From: Firmicutes bacterium HGW-Firmicutes-15
Lineage (GTDB): Bacteria > Bacillota > Syntrophomonadia > Syntrophomonadales > Syntrophomonadaceae
Assembly: GCA_002840245.1 (NCBI GenBank)
Contig: PHAA01000017.1
Span: 1-64,000 of the forward strand
Length of the DNA: 64,000 bases
Direction: 5' to 3'
Numbering within the stretch: the first letter of the stretch is position 1; every line of letters starts with the position of its first letter. The notes under the pieces were generated by a model. That model was not told the DNA's origin. It saw only the letters and a program-made list of their open reading frames with translations, and did no database searches. A program made the position numbers and the translations under genes. Below, one piece after another: positions 18,651-28,207 of the stretch.

Positions 18651-19979
18651 TTATCTTTCTTCTTTCTCATCGCGCTTACGAAGCACTAATCTTATAGGTG
18701 TTCCCTCAAAACCAAAATTCTTACGCAACACATTATCCAGATGTCTCATATATGAAAAGTGTATTTTGTCAGGATGATTAGCAAAAAAGATGAAGGTAGG
18801 CGGCGCAGTCTGCACCTGGGTTGCATAATATATCTTCACTTTCTTCCCACCACCGCCAGGTAGCGGATTCAATAACATTGCTTCACTGATAACCTGGTTT
18901 AGCTCTGATGTTTTAATCCGCCTATTATGTTGTCCAGATACAAAATCCACCAATTCCAGAACTTTGAAAATCCTTTTCTTGGTCAGTGCTGAAATATACA
19001 AAATCGGGCAATAGGCTAAAAATTTAAGATCTTCTCGTATGGCTTTATCAAAGGTATTCATGGTATGCCCGTCTTTTTCGATAAGGTCCCATTTGTTAAC
19101 TACAATAATATTGGCTTTGCCCTGTTCATGCACATACCCGGCAATTCTTTGATCCTGCTCGATTACTCCTTCGCTGGCATCCAGCATAGTCAAAACTACA
19201 TCAGCACGTTCCACGCTCTTTAGTGCCCTTATTACGCTATATCTTTCTGTTGCCTCTTTTATGCGAGATTTTTTTCTGATACCGGCAGTATCAATCAAAA
19301 TGTATTTATTGCCTTCGTACTCAAACGGGGTATCAATAGCATCTCGGGTAGTTCCTGGCACATCGCTGACGATAACCCGTTCTTCCCCCAGAAGAGCATT
19401 AACCAATGAAGATTTTCCGACATTAGGACGACCTACAATCGCAATCTTTATCGCATCGCCATCTTCCTCATATTCCGAAGCAGGAGCAAAGCGTTCGATA
19501 ACTGCATCCAAGAGTTCATTGATATTTCTGCCGTGCATAGCTGATACCGGGATTGGTTCCCCTAGGCCTAGATTATAAAATTCATAATATTCCAGTTGTT
19601 TGTCGAAATTCTCTACTTTATTAGCTGCTAAAACTACAGGCTTTTTGCTCTTACGTAGCAAATTGGCCACCTGTTCATCCTCAGTGTTCATTCCGTCATG
19701 GGTATCTACCACAAAAAGGATTACGTCAGCTTCTTCAATTGCTATTTCAGCCTGAAGCTTAATTTCTCGAGTAAAAATGTCACCTTCATCAAAGCGTATC
19801 CCTCCGGTATCAATGATAATAAAATCCCGTCCTGCCCAGTCTGAAATGTCATAGAGACGGTCACGGGTAACACCGGGAATATCCTCAACTATCGCTTTGC
19901 GCGCCCCTACCAGACGATTAAACAGGGTTGATTTACCCACGTTGGGCCTGCCAACTATTGCAACTACAGGTTTTCCCAT
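18651..19979 (-). CDS. der: Der (EngA), double-GTPase for 50S ribosome assembly
   Basis: This 442-residue protein has two tandem GTPase domains. G1 motifs are GRPNVGKSTLFN at about residue 8 and GRPNVGKSSLVN at about 180. The matching DTGG/DTAG and NKVE/NKWD motifs are present in each half. A KH-like C-terminal domain follows (about 355-442), ending in basic residues. It is essential for large-subunit maturation. GGAGG precedes the ATG. Confidence 0.97.
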   Translation of the reverse strand: MGKPVVAIVGRPNVGKSTLFNRLVGARKAIVEDIPGVTRDRLYDISDWAGRDFIIIDTGGIRFDEGDIFTREIKLQAEIAIEEADVILFVVDTHDGMNTEDEQVANLLRKSKKPVVLAANKVENFDKQLEYYEFYNLGLGEPIPVSAMHGRNINELLDAVIERFAPASEYEEDGDAIKIAIVGRPNVGKSSLVNALLGEERVIVSDVPGTTRDAIDTPFEYEGNKYILIDTAGIRKKSRIKEATERYSVIRALKSVERADVVLTMLDASEGVIEQDQRIAGYVHEQGKANIIVVNKWDLIEKDGHTMNTFDKAIREDLKFLAYCPILYISALTKKRIFKVLELVDFVSGQHNRRIKTSELNQVISEAMLLNPLPGGGGKKVKIYYATQVQTAPPTFIFFANHPDKIHFSYMRHLDNVLRKNFGFEGTPIRLVLRKRDEKEER

Positions 19980-20002
19980 TTGTATTCCTCCAAAATTTCC
20001 AA

Positions 20003-21316
20003 CTAGTCTACAAGTATCGCTTCTATAAGGCTGCGGGCGCTGCCATCGGCTATGCGAATGTCAGCCTGGCTTTTTTTCTTTATATCCTCCAACAGGGTAT
20101 CGTCCAGCAATACATCCTGCCCTTCTCTAAATAGGACTTCAGAAATAATAACTCTTTTGCCTTTATATGATTCGCCCAGAGTCTCTATTATATCATTGCC
20201 GGTCAACAAACCAGTTACAGTTACTCCCCCGCCAAAAAAGCGGTTTTCTACCGGAAGCAGCTTTACTGACAAGCCCTGCACCCGATTAAGCCTGAGAACA
20301 AGCTCTCTAAAGACCTTCTCTGCGGATTGCCCAATGATTATATATGCCTCGCGCTTACTTACGGCCGAAGGTAGAGATGGTTCTAATTCCGCAAACTCAT
20401 CTTGTAAGATTCGGGCTAGGCCAATACCGTTTTCAATCTGGCAATAATCATCATAATATTCAGCCTCCGGTAAGTCAAAGTGTGCCCGCAAATAGAATTC
20501 GTCGGCTAAGTATACGAGGCCCAGGCCCCATTTTTTTCTGAAGCGTTGCTGATAAGCTTCCACCGTACGAATCGTTTGGCGGGCCTGTTCCTCTGTAACC
20601 GGGCTAAGCGCAGGAAGTTTATCCCTATGCCCGGTTAAACCTACTGGCACAATCCCAACTGAAACAACCCCAGGATATAAGCCAGCTAATTCCTCTAGGG
20701 TTTCCTTCAAAGCCTCTCCATCGTTTAATCCTGGGCATAGGACAATCTGGGTATGCACCTCTATCCCAGCCTCTTGAAGCCTCTGTAGGTCTTGCTTGAT
20801 ACTTCCGGCCTGCTGGTTCCCTAACATTTTCTTTCTCAAATCAGCTTGGATGCAATGTACCGATACATAAAGAGGACTAAGACGCATCTCTATTATTTTT
20901 TGCCAGTCGCCTTCGGAAATATTAGTTAGGGTTATAAAATTTCCATATAAAAAGGAATGTCGATAATCATCGTCTTTTAAGTAAAGGCTTTTGCGCATAT
21001 GAGGCGGCAGTTGATCTATAAAACAAAAAACACAATGGTTACGGCATGATTTCATGCGATCGAAAACCGGTTCCGCAAAATGAAAGCCTAGTTCTTCATC
21101 GAAGTCTTTTTCAATCTCCAGAGACCATATTTCCCGATTTTCTTTTTCTATTTCTACTACTAAATAATCATCCTGGGAATAAAACTGATAATCAATAATA
21201 TCATTTATAGGATTACCATTTATAGAGAGCAATATATCGCCTGGAATTATATCCATCTCCTCGGCGATACTACTTTGCCCAACTTCTTTAATTCGTGCTG
21301 CCACCTTGATTTTCAC
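20003..21316 (-). CDS. DUF512 protein with PDZ and Fe-S (radical SAM-like) motif
   Basis: This is a 437-residue protein. A PDZ-like N terminus (about 8-45, EMDIIPGDILLSINGNPI) precedes a CRNHCVFC motif (cysteines 91, 95, 98) of CxxxCxxC type, typical of radical-SAM enzymes. A barrel-like region with CPGLNDGE follows, then the DUF512 C-terminal domain. The biochemical role is unknown. In many Firmicutes this gene stands next to der, as here. The apparent start is GTG with a weak GGGAC upstream, and a second GTG lies four codons later. Confidence 0.88.
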   Translation of the reverse strand: MKIKVAARIKEVGQSSIAEEMDIIPGDILLSINGNPINDIIDYQFYSQDDYLVVEIEKENREIWSLEIEKDFDEELGFHFAEPVFDRMKSCRNHCVFCFIDQLPPHMRKSLYLKDDDYRHSFLYGNFITLTNISEGDWQKIIEMRLSPLYVSVHCIQADLRKKMLGNQQAGSIKQDLQRLQEAGIEVHTQIVLCPGLNDGEALKETLEELAGLYPGVVSVGIVPVGLTGHRDKLPALSPVTEEQARQTIRTVEAYQQRFRKKWGLGLVYLADEFYLRAHFDLPEAEYYDDYCQIENGIGLARILQDEFAELEPSLPSAVSKREAYIIIGQSAEKVFRELVLRLNRVQGLSVKLLPVENRFFGGGVTVTGLLTGNDIIETLGESYKGKRVIISEVLFREGQDVLLDDTLLEDIKKKSQADIRIADGSARSLIEAILVD

Positions 21317-21552
21317 CGTCCCGGTAAAGATTTACGAAATAATAGAATCAGAGATAAATACCATGAGCTCTAGTATAGTCTTACTAAGCAATTATCCGCT
21401 AAAAAGCCGATATTCGCAAGGAATTCAAATAGGTCTGACCTGCAATAATGCACCGCCAGACCCGATCAAAAGTCTCTTATATTTGGAGCTAAGTTGGGTA
21501 TTTACCTAGTTACCATTTCTATTATTCCCACGTATTTTCACATATATTAATT
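21317..21552. other. 236-base gap between the FIST and DUF512 genes
   Basis: No gene is accepted here. On the minus strand, 21462-21432 forms a hairpin: GGTCTG/CAGACC outer stem and TGCA/TGCA inner stem around TTAT. It could be a transcript leader of the DUF512 unit or the end of the chemosensory transcript, but no U-tract follows. Confidence 0.45.
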
Positions 21553-22659
21553 TTACTTAAATACCAATATTGTTGATGTTTGATTAATATGTCCTATATA
21601 TTCTTCTCCATATGTGGAAAATCCTATGGTTGGAATGTCTGTAAGAATCTTTCCATAATCCTCGGTTTTACCTTTTTGTTCCAGTTCAAGAGTTCTCAGA
21701 ATACAATGAAAATCAATCATTCCGGAAATCTGGCCAAGCTCTTTTAGCTTAGCTTGAATTGCCTGTTTGGTATCGCTGACAATATCGGTGGATTCAAGTA
21801 GGGAGACCTCCATACCTTCCAGAATATTACAGTAAAAAATCATATTGCTGCCATCAATCCTTTGCGGACTTCTAACATATATTTCATCACCATAGATCAA
21901 TCCTACCGGATTGCTCATAAAATAGTTGGCTGCATCTTCTACTGCAATTCCTAAGGCTTCAGCATAAGCTTGTACTGCGGGGATATTATCAAATTCTATG
22001 ATTTCTCGCGCTTCTGTATTAACTTTTGTTGCCACCAGTTTGTTTTTTAAAGCTTTGAAACTTTGGGTTTTGATTATATCGAAACCTGCCGTTGGTTTAA
22101 TAACTACCAATAATGCAGCATCTGTATAGGCTTTTCCATTTGCATACAAATATGTTTTGGTGAACTTTAGATCATCACCGGCCGACCCACCGATGAAGGT
22201 AATATTGGTTTTATCACCAATTTTGTCCATTATTTTCTCTTCGCAGCCACTTAATCCGTCCACCAAAATTATCCCGACATATTGATTGTAATCAAGATCA
22301 GCCATCGATATTTGAAAATGTTCCTTAAATGAGTCGAACGCCTTTCCAATATCACAATCTGATTTAACATTTTCAATAATTTCAATCTTTACATCCTCAA
22401 TTGATTTAGAATCAAAAGCCATCACCACAATCGAGTTTTTCAGCATTTTACCACTTATAATTTCACCTGCTGTAGAACATCCAAATATTATAATCGAACC
22501 AAAACTTGCATAAAGAGCTGAGCTGAGTAAGTCTGCATCATAGTTTGATGATGCAAAAAATATTATCATCTTCGTATCAAAATCCCGCAGTTGCTTTTGG
22601 ATTTCTAGTACAGCTTCATCAACGCTGCTTTTTTCGGAATATACCGATTTGATATTCAT
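21553..22659 (-). CDS. FIST-domain sensory protein
   Basis: This soluble protein of about 368 residues has a FIST_N region (MIIFFASSNYD..LLSSALYASF, then IIFGCSTAGE, and a central GLSGCEE..GGSAGDD) and a FIST_C region (from about 225: AVQAYAEALG, NPVGLIYGDEIYVRSP, and C-terminal FSTYGEEYIG). FIST domains are known as small-ligand input modules, proposed to bind amino acids, in signalling proteins. Here it is a separate polypeptide ending the chemosensory cluster. The ATG at 22659 is chosen because the GGAGG lies inside the longer frame that begins at 22680. It has no membrane segment. Confidence 0.88.
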   Translation of the reverse strand: MNIKSVYSEKSSVDEAVLEIQKQLRDFDTKMIIFFASSNYDADLLSSALYASFGSIIIFGCSTAGEIISGKMLKNSIVVMAFDSKSIEDVKIEIIENVKSDCDIGKAFDSFKEHFQISMADLDYNQYVGIILVDGLSGCEEKIMDKIGDKTNITFIGGSAGDDLKFTKTYLYANGKAYTDAALLVVIKPTAGFDIIKTQSFKALKNKLVATKVNTEAREIIEFDNIPAVQAYAEALGIAVEDAANYFMSNPVGLIYGDEIYVRSPQRIDGSNMIFYCNILEGMEVSLLESTDIVSDTKQAIQAKLKELGQISGMIDFHCILRTLELEQKGKTEDYGKILTDIPTIGFSTYGEEYIGHINQTSTILVFK

Positions 22660-22679
22660 ACTCTCATATCCTCCATTCA

Positions 22680-22880
22680 TTAAATAGTTACGTTCATTTC
22701 CTTGGCTAAAACTGCAAGCTTTTCAATAACCACCGGATCATCTTCTGATGCACTTGTATACTTTTCCGGATTGATACCTTTCATAACCATTTTTGATTTT
22801 GTCAGGGTAGCGATTGCTACATTGCCATTCGATCTTTTTTCTACAATACTGTCAATAATAATTTTGATTTTACCAGCCAT
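22680..22880 (-). CDS. Small protein of unknown function (66 residues)
   Basis: This 66-residue soluble protein is basic at its N terminus and has no cysteines or membrane segment. It starts MAGKIKIIIDSIVEKRS, with a repeated-lysine middle (LTKSKMVMKGI) and a helical end (DPVVIEKLAVLAKEMNV). A good RBS (GAAAGGAG, ATG about 9 bases later) supports translation. It sits between a receptor gene and the FIST gene, and its stop touches the FIST frame. I do not recognise the family. Its place suggests a role in the same signalling unit, perhaps as an adaptor of the FIST protein. Confidence 0.75.
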   Translation of the reverse strand: MAGKIKIIIDSIVEKRSNGNVAIATLTKSKMVMKGINPEKYTSASEDDPVVIEKLAVLAKEMNVTI

Positions 22881-22935
22881 AACGTTGATTCTCCTTTCAT
22901 ATTTTTATAGTGGTTATAGGATTTCCGAATACAAT

Positions 22936-24477
22936 TTATCGTCTTGCGAAAACATTCAACTTATGGGATGCTTCTAAAAGTTTGTCGGCGTATTGTTTTA
23001 ACTGAGGTGCTATATGTGTATATGTCGAGATTACTGAAAAAAACTGACTAATGTTTTCCGCTATTCCTCTGGAACCTTCAGATACTTCTTGAAAAGTCGT
23101 AGTAAGGTTATATATGCTGGTTGATGATTTTTCAGCATTTTGGGCAACCTCATTGGAAGCTGTTGCCAATTCCGAAGCTGAACGTGCTATATCTTTTATG
23201 CCTATTGATGATTCATTGATATTTCTGGCTGCATTTTGAGCATTCCCAGCAACTTGTCCAATTTTCTCCGAAATATTATTTACTCTTTCCGCCGACTTAA
23301 CAACTTCATTTGATATTTCACTGGTGGTTACATATTGTTCAGTAACTGCTGATCCAATGGTGCTCGATATTTGAGTAATTTCCTCAATAACTTCATTGAT
23401 CATGATGACAGCGGCTACTGCTCTAGACATGTTTTCTTGCATATTATCAATTTGTTGGCTTATCTCCTCGGTTGCTTCAGCAGTCTGGTTAGCCAGTGCC
23501 TTCACTTCACTCGCAACAACCGCAAACCCCTTTCCTGCCTCTCCTGCGCCGGCAGCTTCTATAGCGGCATTCAGTGCCAGCATGTTCGTCTGATTGGAAA
23601 TTTTATTGATTACATTTACTATTTTACCAATTTGTCTGGCGGAGTTATCAAGATCTTTAATTATGTTATTGGTGTCTCTGGCCTTGTTTCCTGCATCTGA
23701 TGTTATACTGATCGAGCGCTCACAATTCCGGTTAACTTTATTTAGCGAAACATTCATTTCTTTTACAGAAACCACTATACTACCTACTGAAGACGAAACT
23801 TCTTTAGCAGAACCAGCCACATTATCAATGCTTTCAGAAATTTGTTCTACCAATTGACTAACCTGTTCAACTCCTGATGAAGCCTGTCCGGAAGCCGATG
23901 CCAGGGTTCTAATAGTAACTGACATTTCTTCAGTTGCAGATGCAATGATAAAAACGTTTTCCATCACATCTGAAAGTAATATAGAAGTACTTTCAATATT
24001 TTTCTCTATATCACTAGCATTCGTATTGACAATATTGTTTTTTTGATTAATTTGCTCATTTAAATCGTTCAACGAATCGGATACCTCAAGAATACCTTGG
24101 GAATAATCGTTTAATGAAATTGAAGTATCAGTTGCCGAATTGACCATTTCTCCGACTTTTTTTATAACACTTTCTTTGCCGTTCATAATGAGGCCAAAAT
24201 CTTCGTTTTCATCTTGATCAATGTTATTGGAATAATGATTATTATCAAAACATCTTTCATAAGCCTCTGATATTTTGTGAATTGATAAATTAATTGATCT
24301 AAATACCTTAATGAAAACTAAAACATGTAATCCAGAAAATAGTGTCAGCAATATTAAAAACAAAATAATATGTTCTCGTAATAAAATGAAAGCAACGATG
24401 GTTAATAAATAAAGAACACCTATCATTAATAACATCAGGGCTTTGGGTTTTAACATCCTATTGTATTTCCTGTCCAT
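22936..24477 (-). CDS. Methyl-accepting chemotaxis protein without outer sensor domain
   Basis: This receptor has about 513 residues. Two hydrophobic helices near residues 11-34 and 36-58 are joined by only a few residues, so there is no extracytoplasmic ligand domain. A short linker leads into a long coiled-coil signalling domain with the hairpin tip motif around [44 protein letters not shown]. Methylation-type Glu/Gln-rich helices flank the tip. The ATG at 24477 is chosen because GGGGGAA precedes it. It lies in the chemosensory cluster downstream of cheX. Confidence 0.92.
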   Translation of the reverse strand: MDRKYNRMLKPKALMLLMIGVLYLLTIVAFILLREHIILFLILLTLFSGLHVLVFIKVFRSINLSIHKISEAYERCFDNNHYSNNIDQDENEDFGLIMNGKESVIKKVGEMVNSATDTSISLNDYSQGILEVSDSLNDLNEQINQKNNIVNTNASDIEKNIESTSILLSDVMENVFIIASATEEMSVTIRTLASASGQASSGVEQVSQLVEQISESIDNVAGSAKEVSSSVGSIVVSVKEMNVSLNKVNRNCERSISITSDAGNKARDTNNIIKDLDNSARQIGKIVNVINKISNQTNMLALNAAIEAAGAGEAGKGFAVVASEVKALANQTAEATEEISQQIDNMQENMSRAVAAVIMINEVIEEITQISSTIGSAVTEQYVTTSEISNEVVKSAERVNNISEKIGQVAGNAQNAARNINESSIGIKDIARSASELATASNEVAQNAEKSSTSIYNLTTTFQEVSEGSRGIAENISQFFSVISTYTHIAPQLKQYADKLLEASHKLNVFARR

Positions 24478-24603
24478 ATATTTCCCCCCATGCTTCAAAA
24501 TTCTACCGGTCCGTGCTTTCATGGCTTTCAAATTTTAAACTGCTTGACCAGTAATCTGGTTAATCCCTATCGATTTTCAGTTAAAAAACAACAAGGAGTC
24601 AAT

Positions 24604-25113
24604 TTACACGAATAATATCCTAAGAACCAACTCAGTGTTTTCCGCTTTATACTTTTTAGCTATATTTTTAAGCTTGCTTTTATGGAGAATCAAGTATTTT
24701 GGTCCATATATCGAAAAACAGTGTGAATTTATGTATTCGTATCCCACAGAAGCAAGCTGCGATTTGATCTTGCCTGAAATCATATTAGTAAGCTCATTAA
24801 TTGCATCACATATAGTATCTGCTCCCAATTCCGAAACTGGAATACCACTAAATCTTGATACCATAGTATACGCTTCTGCCGTCGGCATACTAACTATGAG
24901 CATGGCATTTTTCGGTCCGTTCATAAAATATACTCCTGATACACATGCATCAGTGATATGTATTTCCTTAGAGTCCGTAATCTTTACTTCACTCATCGAG
25001 ATGCCTGCCATTGTCTGCATCACGTCATGCACAGCATTGAAAAGGAAAATGCTTTTAAATTTACTTTCAATTTCGTTATTATCCTCGTTATAGGAAGAAT
25101 TTACGTTGTTCAT
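24604..25113 (-). CDS. cheX: CheX-like CheY-P phosphatase
   Basis: This 169-residue cytoplasmic protein belongs to the CheC/CheX/FliY phosphatase group. The active-site helix reads DAINELTNMISGKIKSQL with the ExxN pair (Glu and Asn of ELTN) used to attack phospho-CheY. Only one such helix is visible, as in CheX. It follows the second cheY after 7 bases, so phosphatase and substrate are made together. The SD region overlaps the end of cheY. Confidence 0.87.
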   Translation of the reverse strand: MNNVNSSYNEDNNEIESKFKSIFLFNAVHDVMQTMAGISMSEVKITDSKEIHITDACVSGVYFMNGPKNAMLIVSMPTAEAYTMVSRFSGIPVSELGADTICDAINELTNMISGKIKSQLASVGYEYINSHCFSIYGPKYLILHKSKLKNIAKKYKAENTELVLRILFV

Positions 25114-25120
25114 TTTTCAA

Positions 25121-25504
25121 TTACACCTTCCCTCCAAGACATAACCTAATTTTCTTAATTAGTTCTTCAGTTTCAAAAGGCTTAAGAATATAATTGGCTA
25201 CTCCCAACTGTATAGCTTGAACTATAGAAGTCTTTTCACTCTCAGTTGTAACCATTATAACGGGAATTTCTTTATAAGCACTGCCAGGTGCCTTAATTCT
25301 CTTTAAGAACTCTATCCCATTCATACCTGGCATATTCCAATCAAGCAGAATCAGCCTTATCTCTTTGTTTTCTCTTGCCAGAACCGAAAGACCCTCCTCT
25401 CCATCGGAAGCTTCCAAAATTTCATAGCCCATTAATTTCACACCTTTGCTTATCATCATGCGAATAATGGCCGAGTCATCTACTGAAAGAATCTTAATAC
25501 CCAT
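25121..25504 (-). CDS. cheY: CheY-like response regulator, copy A
   Basis: This is a 127-residue stand-alone receiver domain. The acidic pair VDDS lies at the N terminus, the phospho-acceptor aspartate in LLDWNMPGMNG at about 55, the switch threonine in MVTTES, and the lysine in LKPFETEE. It is about 77% identical to copy B next to it (29 differences in 127 residues, by eye). No output domain is present, so it acts by protein contact. It is encoded just before cheX. Confidence 0.93.
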   Translation of the reverse strand: MGIKILSVDDSAIIRMMISKGVKLMGYEILEASDGEEGLSVLARENKEIRLILLDWNMPGMNGIEFLKRIKAPGSAYKEIPVIMVTTESEKTSIVQAIQLGVANYILKPFETEELIKKIRLCLGGKV

Positions 25505-25558
25505 CCGCTGTCTTCACTCCTTTAGCTTGAAGTATAACCTACGTCATTTATCTTACAA

Positions 25559-25942
25559 TCACACTTTCCCTTCAAGACATACACTTATTTTCTTAGTCAG
25601 TTCTTCAGTTTCGAACGGCTTAAGTATATAATTAGCTGCTCCCATCTGTATAGCTTGAACTATAGAAGCCCTTTCACCCTCGGTTGTGACCATTATAACT
25701 GGAATTTCTCCATAAATGCTGCCCGGTGCCTTAATCCTCTTTAAAAATTCCATCCCATTCATTCCTGGCATATTCCAATCAAGCAGAATCAGTTTTATTT
25801 CTTTGTATTTTACTGACAGAACTGAAAGTCCCTCCTGTGCATTGTGAGCTTCCAATATTTCATAGCCCATGTTTTGAACACCTTTGACTATCATCTTACG
25901 CATAATGGTAGAGTCATCTACTGTAAGAATCTTAATACTCAT
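25559..25942 (-). CDS. cheY: CheY-like response regulator, copy B
   Basis: This 127-residue receiver has the same motifs as copy A (VDDS, LLDWNMPGMNG, MVTTEG, LKPFETEE). Differences cluster in helix 1 and around residues 33-46, a surface that commonly binds partners. The leader upstream of both copies carries the same TAAAGGAGTGAAGACAG sequence, so duplication took in the ribosome binding site. A 183-base gap separates it from cheR, perhaps holding a separate promoter. Confidence 0.93.
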   Translation of the reverse strand: MSIKILTVDDSTIMRKMIVKGVQNMGYEILEAHNAQEGLSVLSVKYKEIKLILLDWNMPGMNGMEFLKRIKAPGSIYGEIPVIMVTTEGERASIVQAIQMGAANYILKPFETEELTKKISVCLEGKV

Positions 25943-26125
25943 ACACTGTCTTCACTCCTTTAGCCTTTCGAATATGACATCCATGTAGGCTTCTATTTCG
26001 AATTTATTTTGAAGAATCGCCAACGATTTCTGAAGCGTTTGTTTTAGTGTATAGATAAATTTTGCAGTATATCGTTTAACATTATCAATTAACATATAGC
26101 AGCCAAAAGTAATCCAGCCCCCTTT

Positions 26126-26965
26126 TCACTTAGCCTTGAAATAAATGCCGTTTTTATAATGCTCCATGGAAAAATACAAGTTGTAATCATTTAATAGCTC
26201 TGAGCTCCCAATAAAGAAAATTCCATGGGGATCAAGGGACATATTTATTTTATTTAGCATTTCTTTCTTAAGTCGTTCCGAAAAATACATCAACACGTTC
26301 CTGAAAAAAATTAGATCAAACTTTTCAAAGAACTCGTTTATAAGATTAAACTGTCTAAATTGGATGGATTCTTTAATCCTATCATCTATCCTCCATATTC
26401 TCCCTTTGTTCTGGAAATACCTATATTTGTAATGATCATCCAGTCCCCTAAGAATAGAAATATTGTCGAATATTCCGGCCTCAGCTGTTTGAAGAGCTGT
26501 TCGGGAAATATCGGTGGCTAAGATCTCAAAGCTGCTCAATTTGATATCCATAAAGCCCTCCCTCTCCAGGTAATTATCTATGCACATAGCCACAGAGTAG
26601 GGCTCCTGACCGTAAGAACAAGCTGCACTCCAAATCCTAACCTTATCCCGACTTCCGTCCCTCAACTCTTTAATATAAGTTGGCAACAGCAATTCCTCTA
26701 ATATTTGCCACGGAGTCTTATCCCTAAACCAGAAGGTTTCTTTGATAGTAACTGCTTCTATCACAAGGTCTACAATTTCAGGATCATTCCAATAGCATAT
26801 CTTTCGATAAAGATCATCAAAACTCATAAAATCTGATTCTTCAAGCATCTTAGACAACTTACTTTCAAGCAGAAATGCTTTTTCTTGCCCTAAAACAATT
26901 CCACATTTATCCTCAATTAATTTCTGGATCATTAAGAATTCCTTTGAGGCAGTTGCACCATTCAC
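26126..26965 (-). CDS. cheR: CheR, chemoreceptor methyltransferase
   Basis: This is a 279-residue SAM-dependent methyltransferase that methylates receptor glutamates. The N-terminal helical domain (FLMIQKLIEDKCGI) precedes the SAM fold with IWSAACSYGQEPYSVAMCI, then FDLIFFRNVLMYF and GIFFIGSSE. The start is GTG directly after the cheB stop, with GGAGG about 10 bases ahead, so cheB and cheR are coupled. Confidence 0.94.
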   Translation of the reverse strand: MNGATASKEFLMIQKLIEDKCGIVLGQEKAFLLESKLSKMLEESDFMSFDDLYRKICYWNDPEIVDLVIEAVTIKETFWFRDKTPWQILEELLLPTYIKELRDGSRDKVRIWSAACSYGQEPYSVAMCIDNYLEREGFMDIKLSSFEILATDISRTALQTAEAGIFDNISILRGLDDHYKYRYFQNKGRIWRIDDRIKESIQFRQFNLINEFFEKFDLIFFRNVLMYFSERLKKEMLNKINMSLDPHGIFFIGSSELLNDYNLYFSMEHYKNGIYFKAK

Positions 26966-28111
26966 CTAATGCTTTCCTCCTCTGTCTAAAGAAATTTGGC
27001 AAATGCGTAAAGCGATATCATCCAAATCAGCCACCTCATCCGACAATCCAGCATCATATACACATTTGGGCATTCCATAAACTACACAAGTAGCTTCACT
27101 TTGAGTAATACAGTAACATTTACATTCCTTTTTCAGTTCTGAAATTCCATAAGTACCATCATTGCCCATTCCAGTAAGAATAACCGCCAATATATTCTTC
27201 CCCCGATATATTCTGGCAACAGATTGAAATAGAACATCCGCTGAGGGTTTTACACCGTTTACATGGTTAGAATCTATAAGGCGAATTATCTTTCCCGCTC
27301 CTTCAGAATTCTCAACGATCATATGCTTTCCTCCGGGCGCAATAACGATATGGTCATTTTTTATAATATCTCGGTCTTTTCCTTCACTCACATTGACCAA
27401 ATTCTTTTTATCTAATGATTGAGCTAACAAACTTGTAAATTCCGGCGGCATATGCTGCACAACTAATATTGGTTTATGTATACCAGCTGGTAACTTATGA
27501 CAAAGCACATCCAAAGCCACCGGCCCACCGGTAGAGGAAGCGATCAAAATCAAATCCACGTTACCCCAAATTTCAGTATTCTGTACATTTTGGTCCATTT
27601 TTTTATGAGGTACGGTATTTTTAACAGCTCCGTTGCTCAAGGTATCCTCTCTGTATTCAGAAGGCATAATTGAGTCGGAAAAATTGGAGTACTTTTTTAG
27701 TATTATCTGGATAAACAGGCTTTGTAAATGGGTTCTAATATCGTTCGATTTTTTTTCCAGCTCTCTTTCAGGTGGTTTCTCAATAAAATCAAACGCTCCT
27801 TCTTTGAGGAATTCTAACGTTAGGGAAGGACTGTCCGGTTTATCATTACTCATTATAATGACTTCAATATTTGGATAATTATTTTTAATTAATTTAATAA
27901 TTTCTATGCCCTTGCTGCTTAAAAGCAATATGTCGATTAAAATTACATCAATATGACACTGTGTTAACCACTCAACAGCAATGTTAGAATTAGATGCAAC
28001 ATGTTCAACAATACCATATTCCGTAGCGTTGACAGCTTCCGCAATAACCTTCCTAGCTATCACTGAACTATCAGCAACCAATATTTTAAGCCTCTTCAAG
28101 AAAAACACCAA
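26966..28111 (-). CDS. cheB: CheB, receptor methylesterase/deamidase
   Basis: This 381-residue two-domain protein has an N-terminal receiver (about 8-125; phospho-acceptor in VILIDILLL) that is more divergent than CheY. The linker (about 126-185) leads to the methylesterase domain with catalytic residues in IASSTGGPVALD, VQHMPPEFT and TGMGNDGTYG (Ser, His, Asp). It reverses CheR methylation and so supports adaptation. It precedes cheR. Confidence 0.94.
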   Translation of the reverse strand: MVFFLKRLKILVADSSVIARKVIAEAVNATEYGIVEHVASNSNIAVEWLTQCHIDVILIDILLLSSKGIEIIKLIKNNYPNIEVIIMSNDKPDSPSLTLEFLKEGAFDFIEKPPERELEKKSNDIRTHLQSLFIQIILKKYSNFSDSIMPSEYREDTLSNGAVKNTVPHKKMDQNVQNTEIWGNVDLILIASSTGGPVALDVLCHKLPAGIHKPILVVQHMPPEFTSLLAQSLDKKNLVNVSEGKDRDIIKNDHIVIAPGGKHMIVENSEGAGKIIRLIDSNHVNGVKPSADVLFQSVARIYRGKNILAVILTGMGNDGTYGISELKKECKCYCITQSEATCVVYGMPKCVYDAGLSDEVADLDDIALRICQISLDRGGKH

Positions 28112-28207
28112 CCTCGCCTAATCAAATAATACAAATTATGGCCGGGCATGGCCTCATCCCCCCACCACAATAAAATTTCAATAAGGTTTATTCACCATAT
28201 TTTCAGC

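Noticed and set aside
21306-21509. A 67-codon open frame in the gap before DUF512
   Set aside because: It has no convincing ribosome binding site, overlaps the DUF512 start, and shows no family features.
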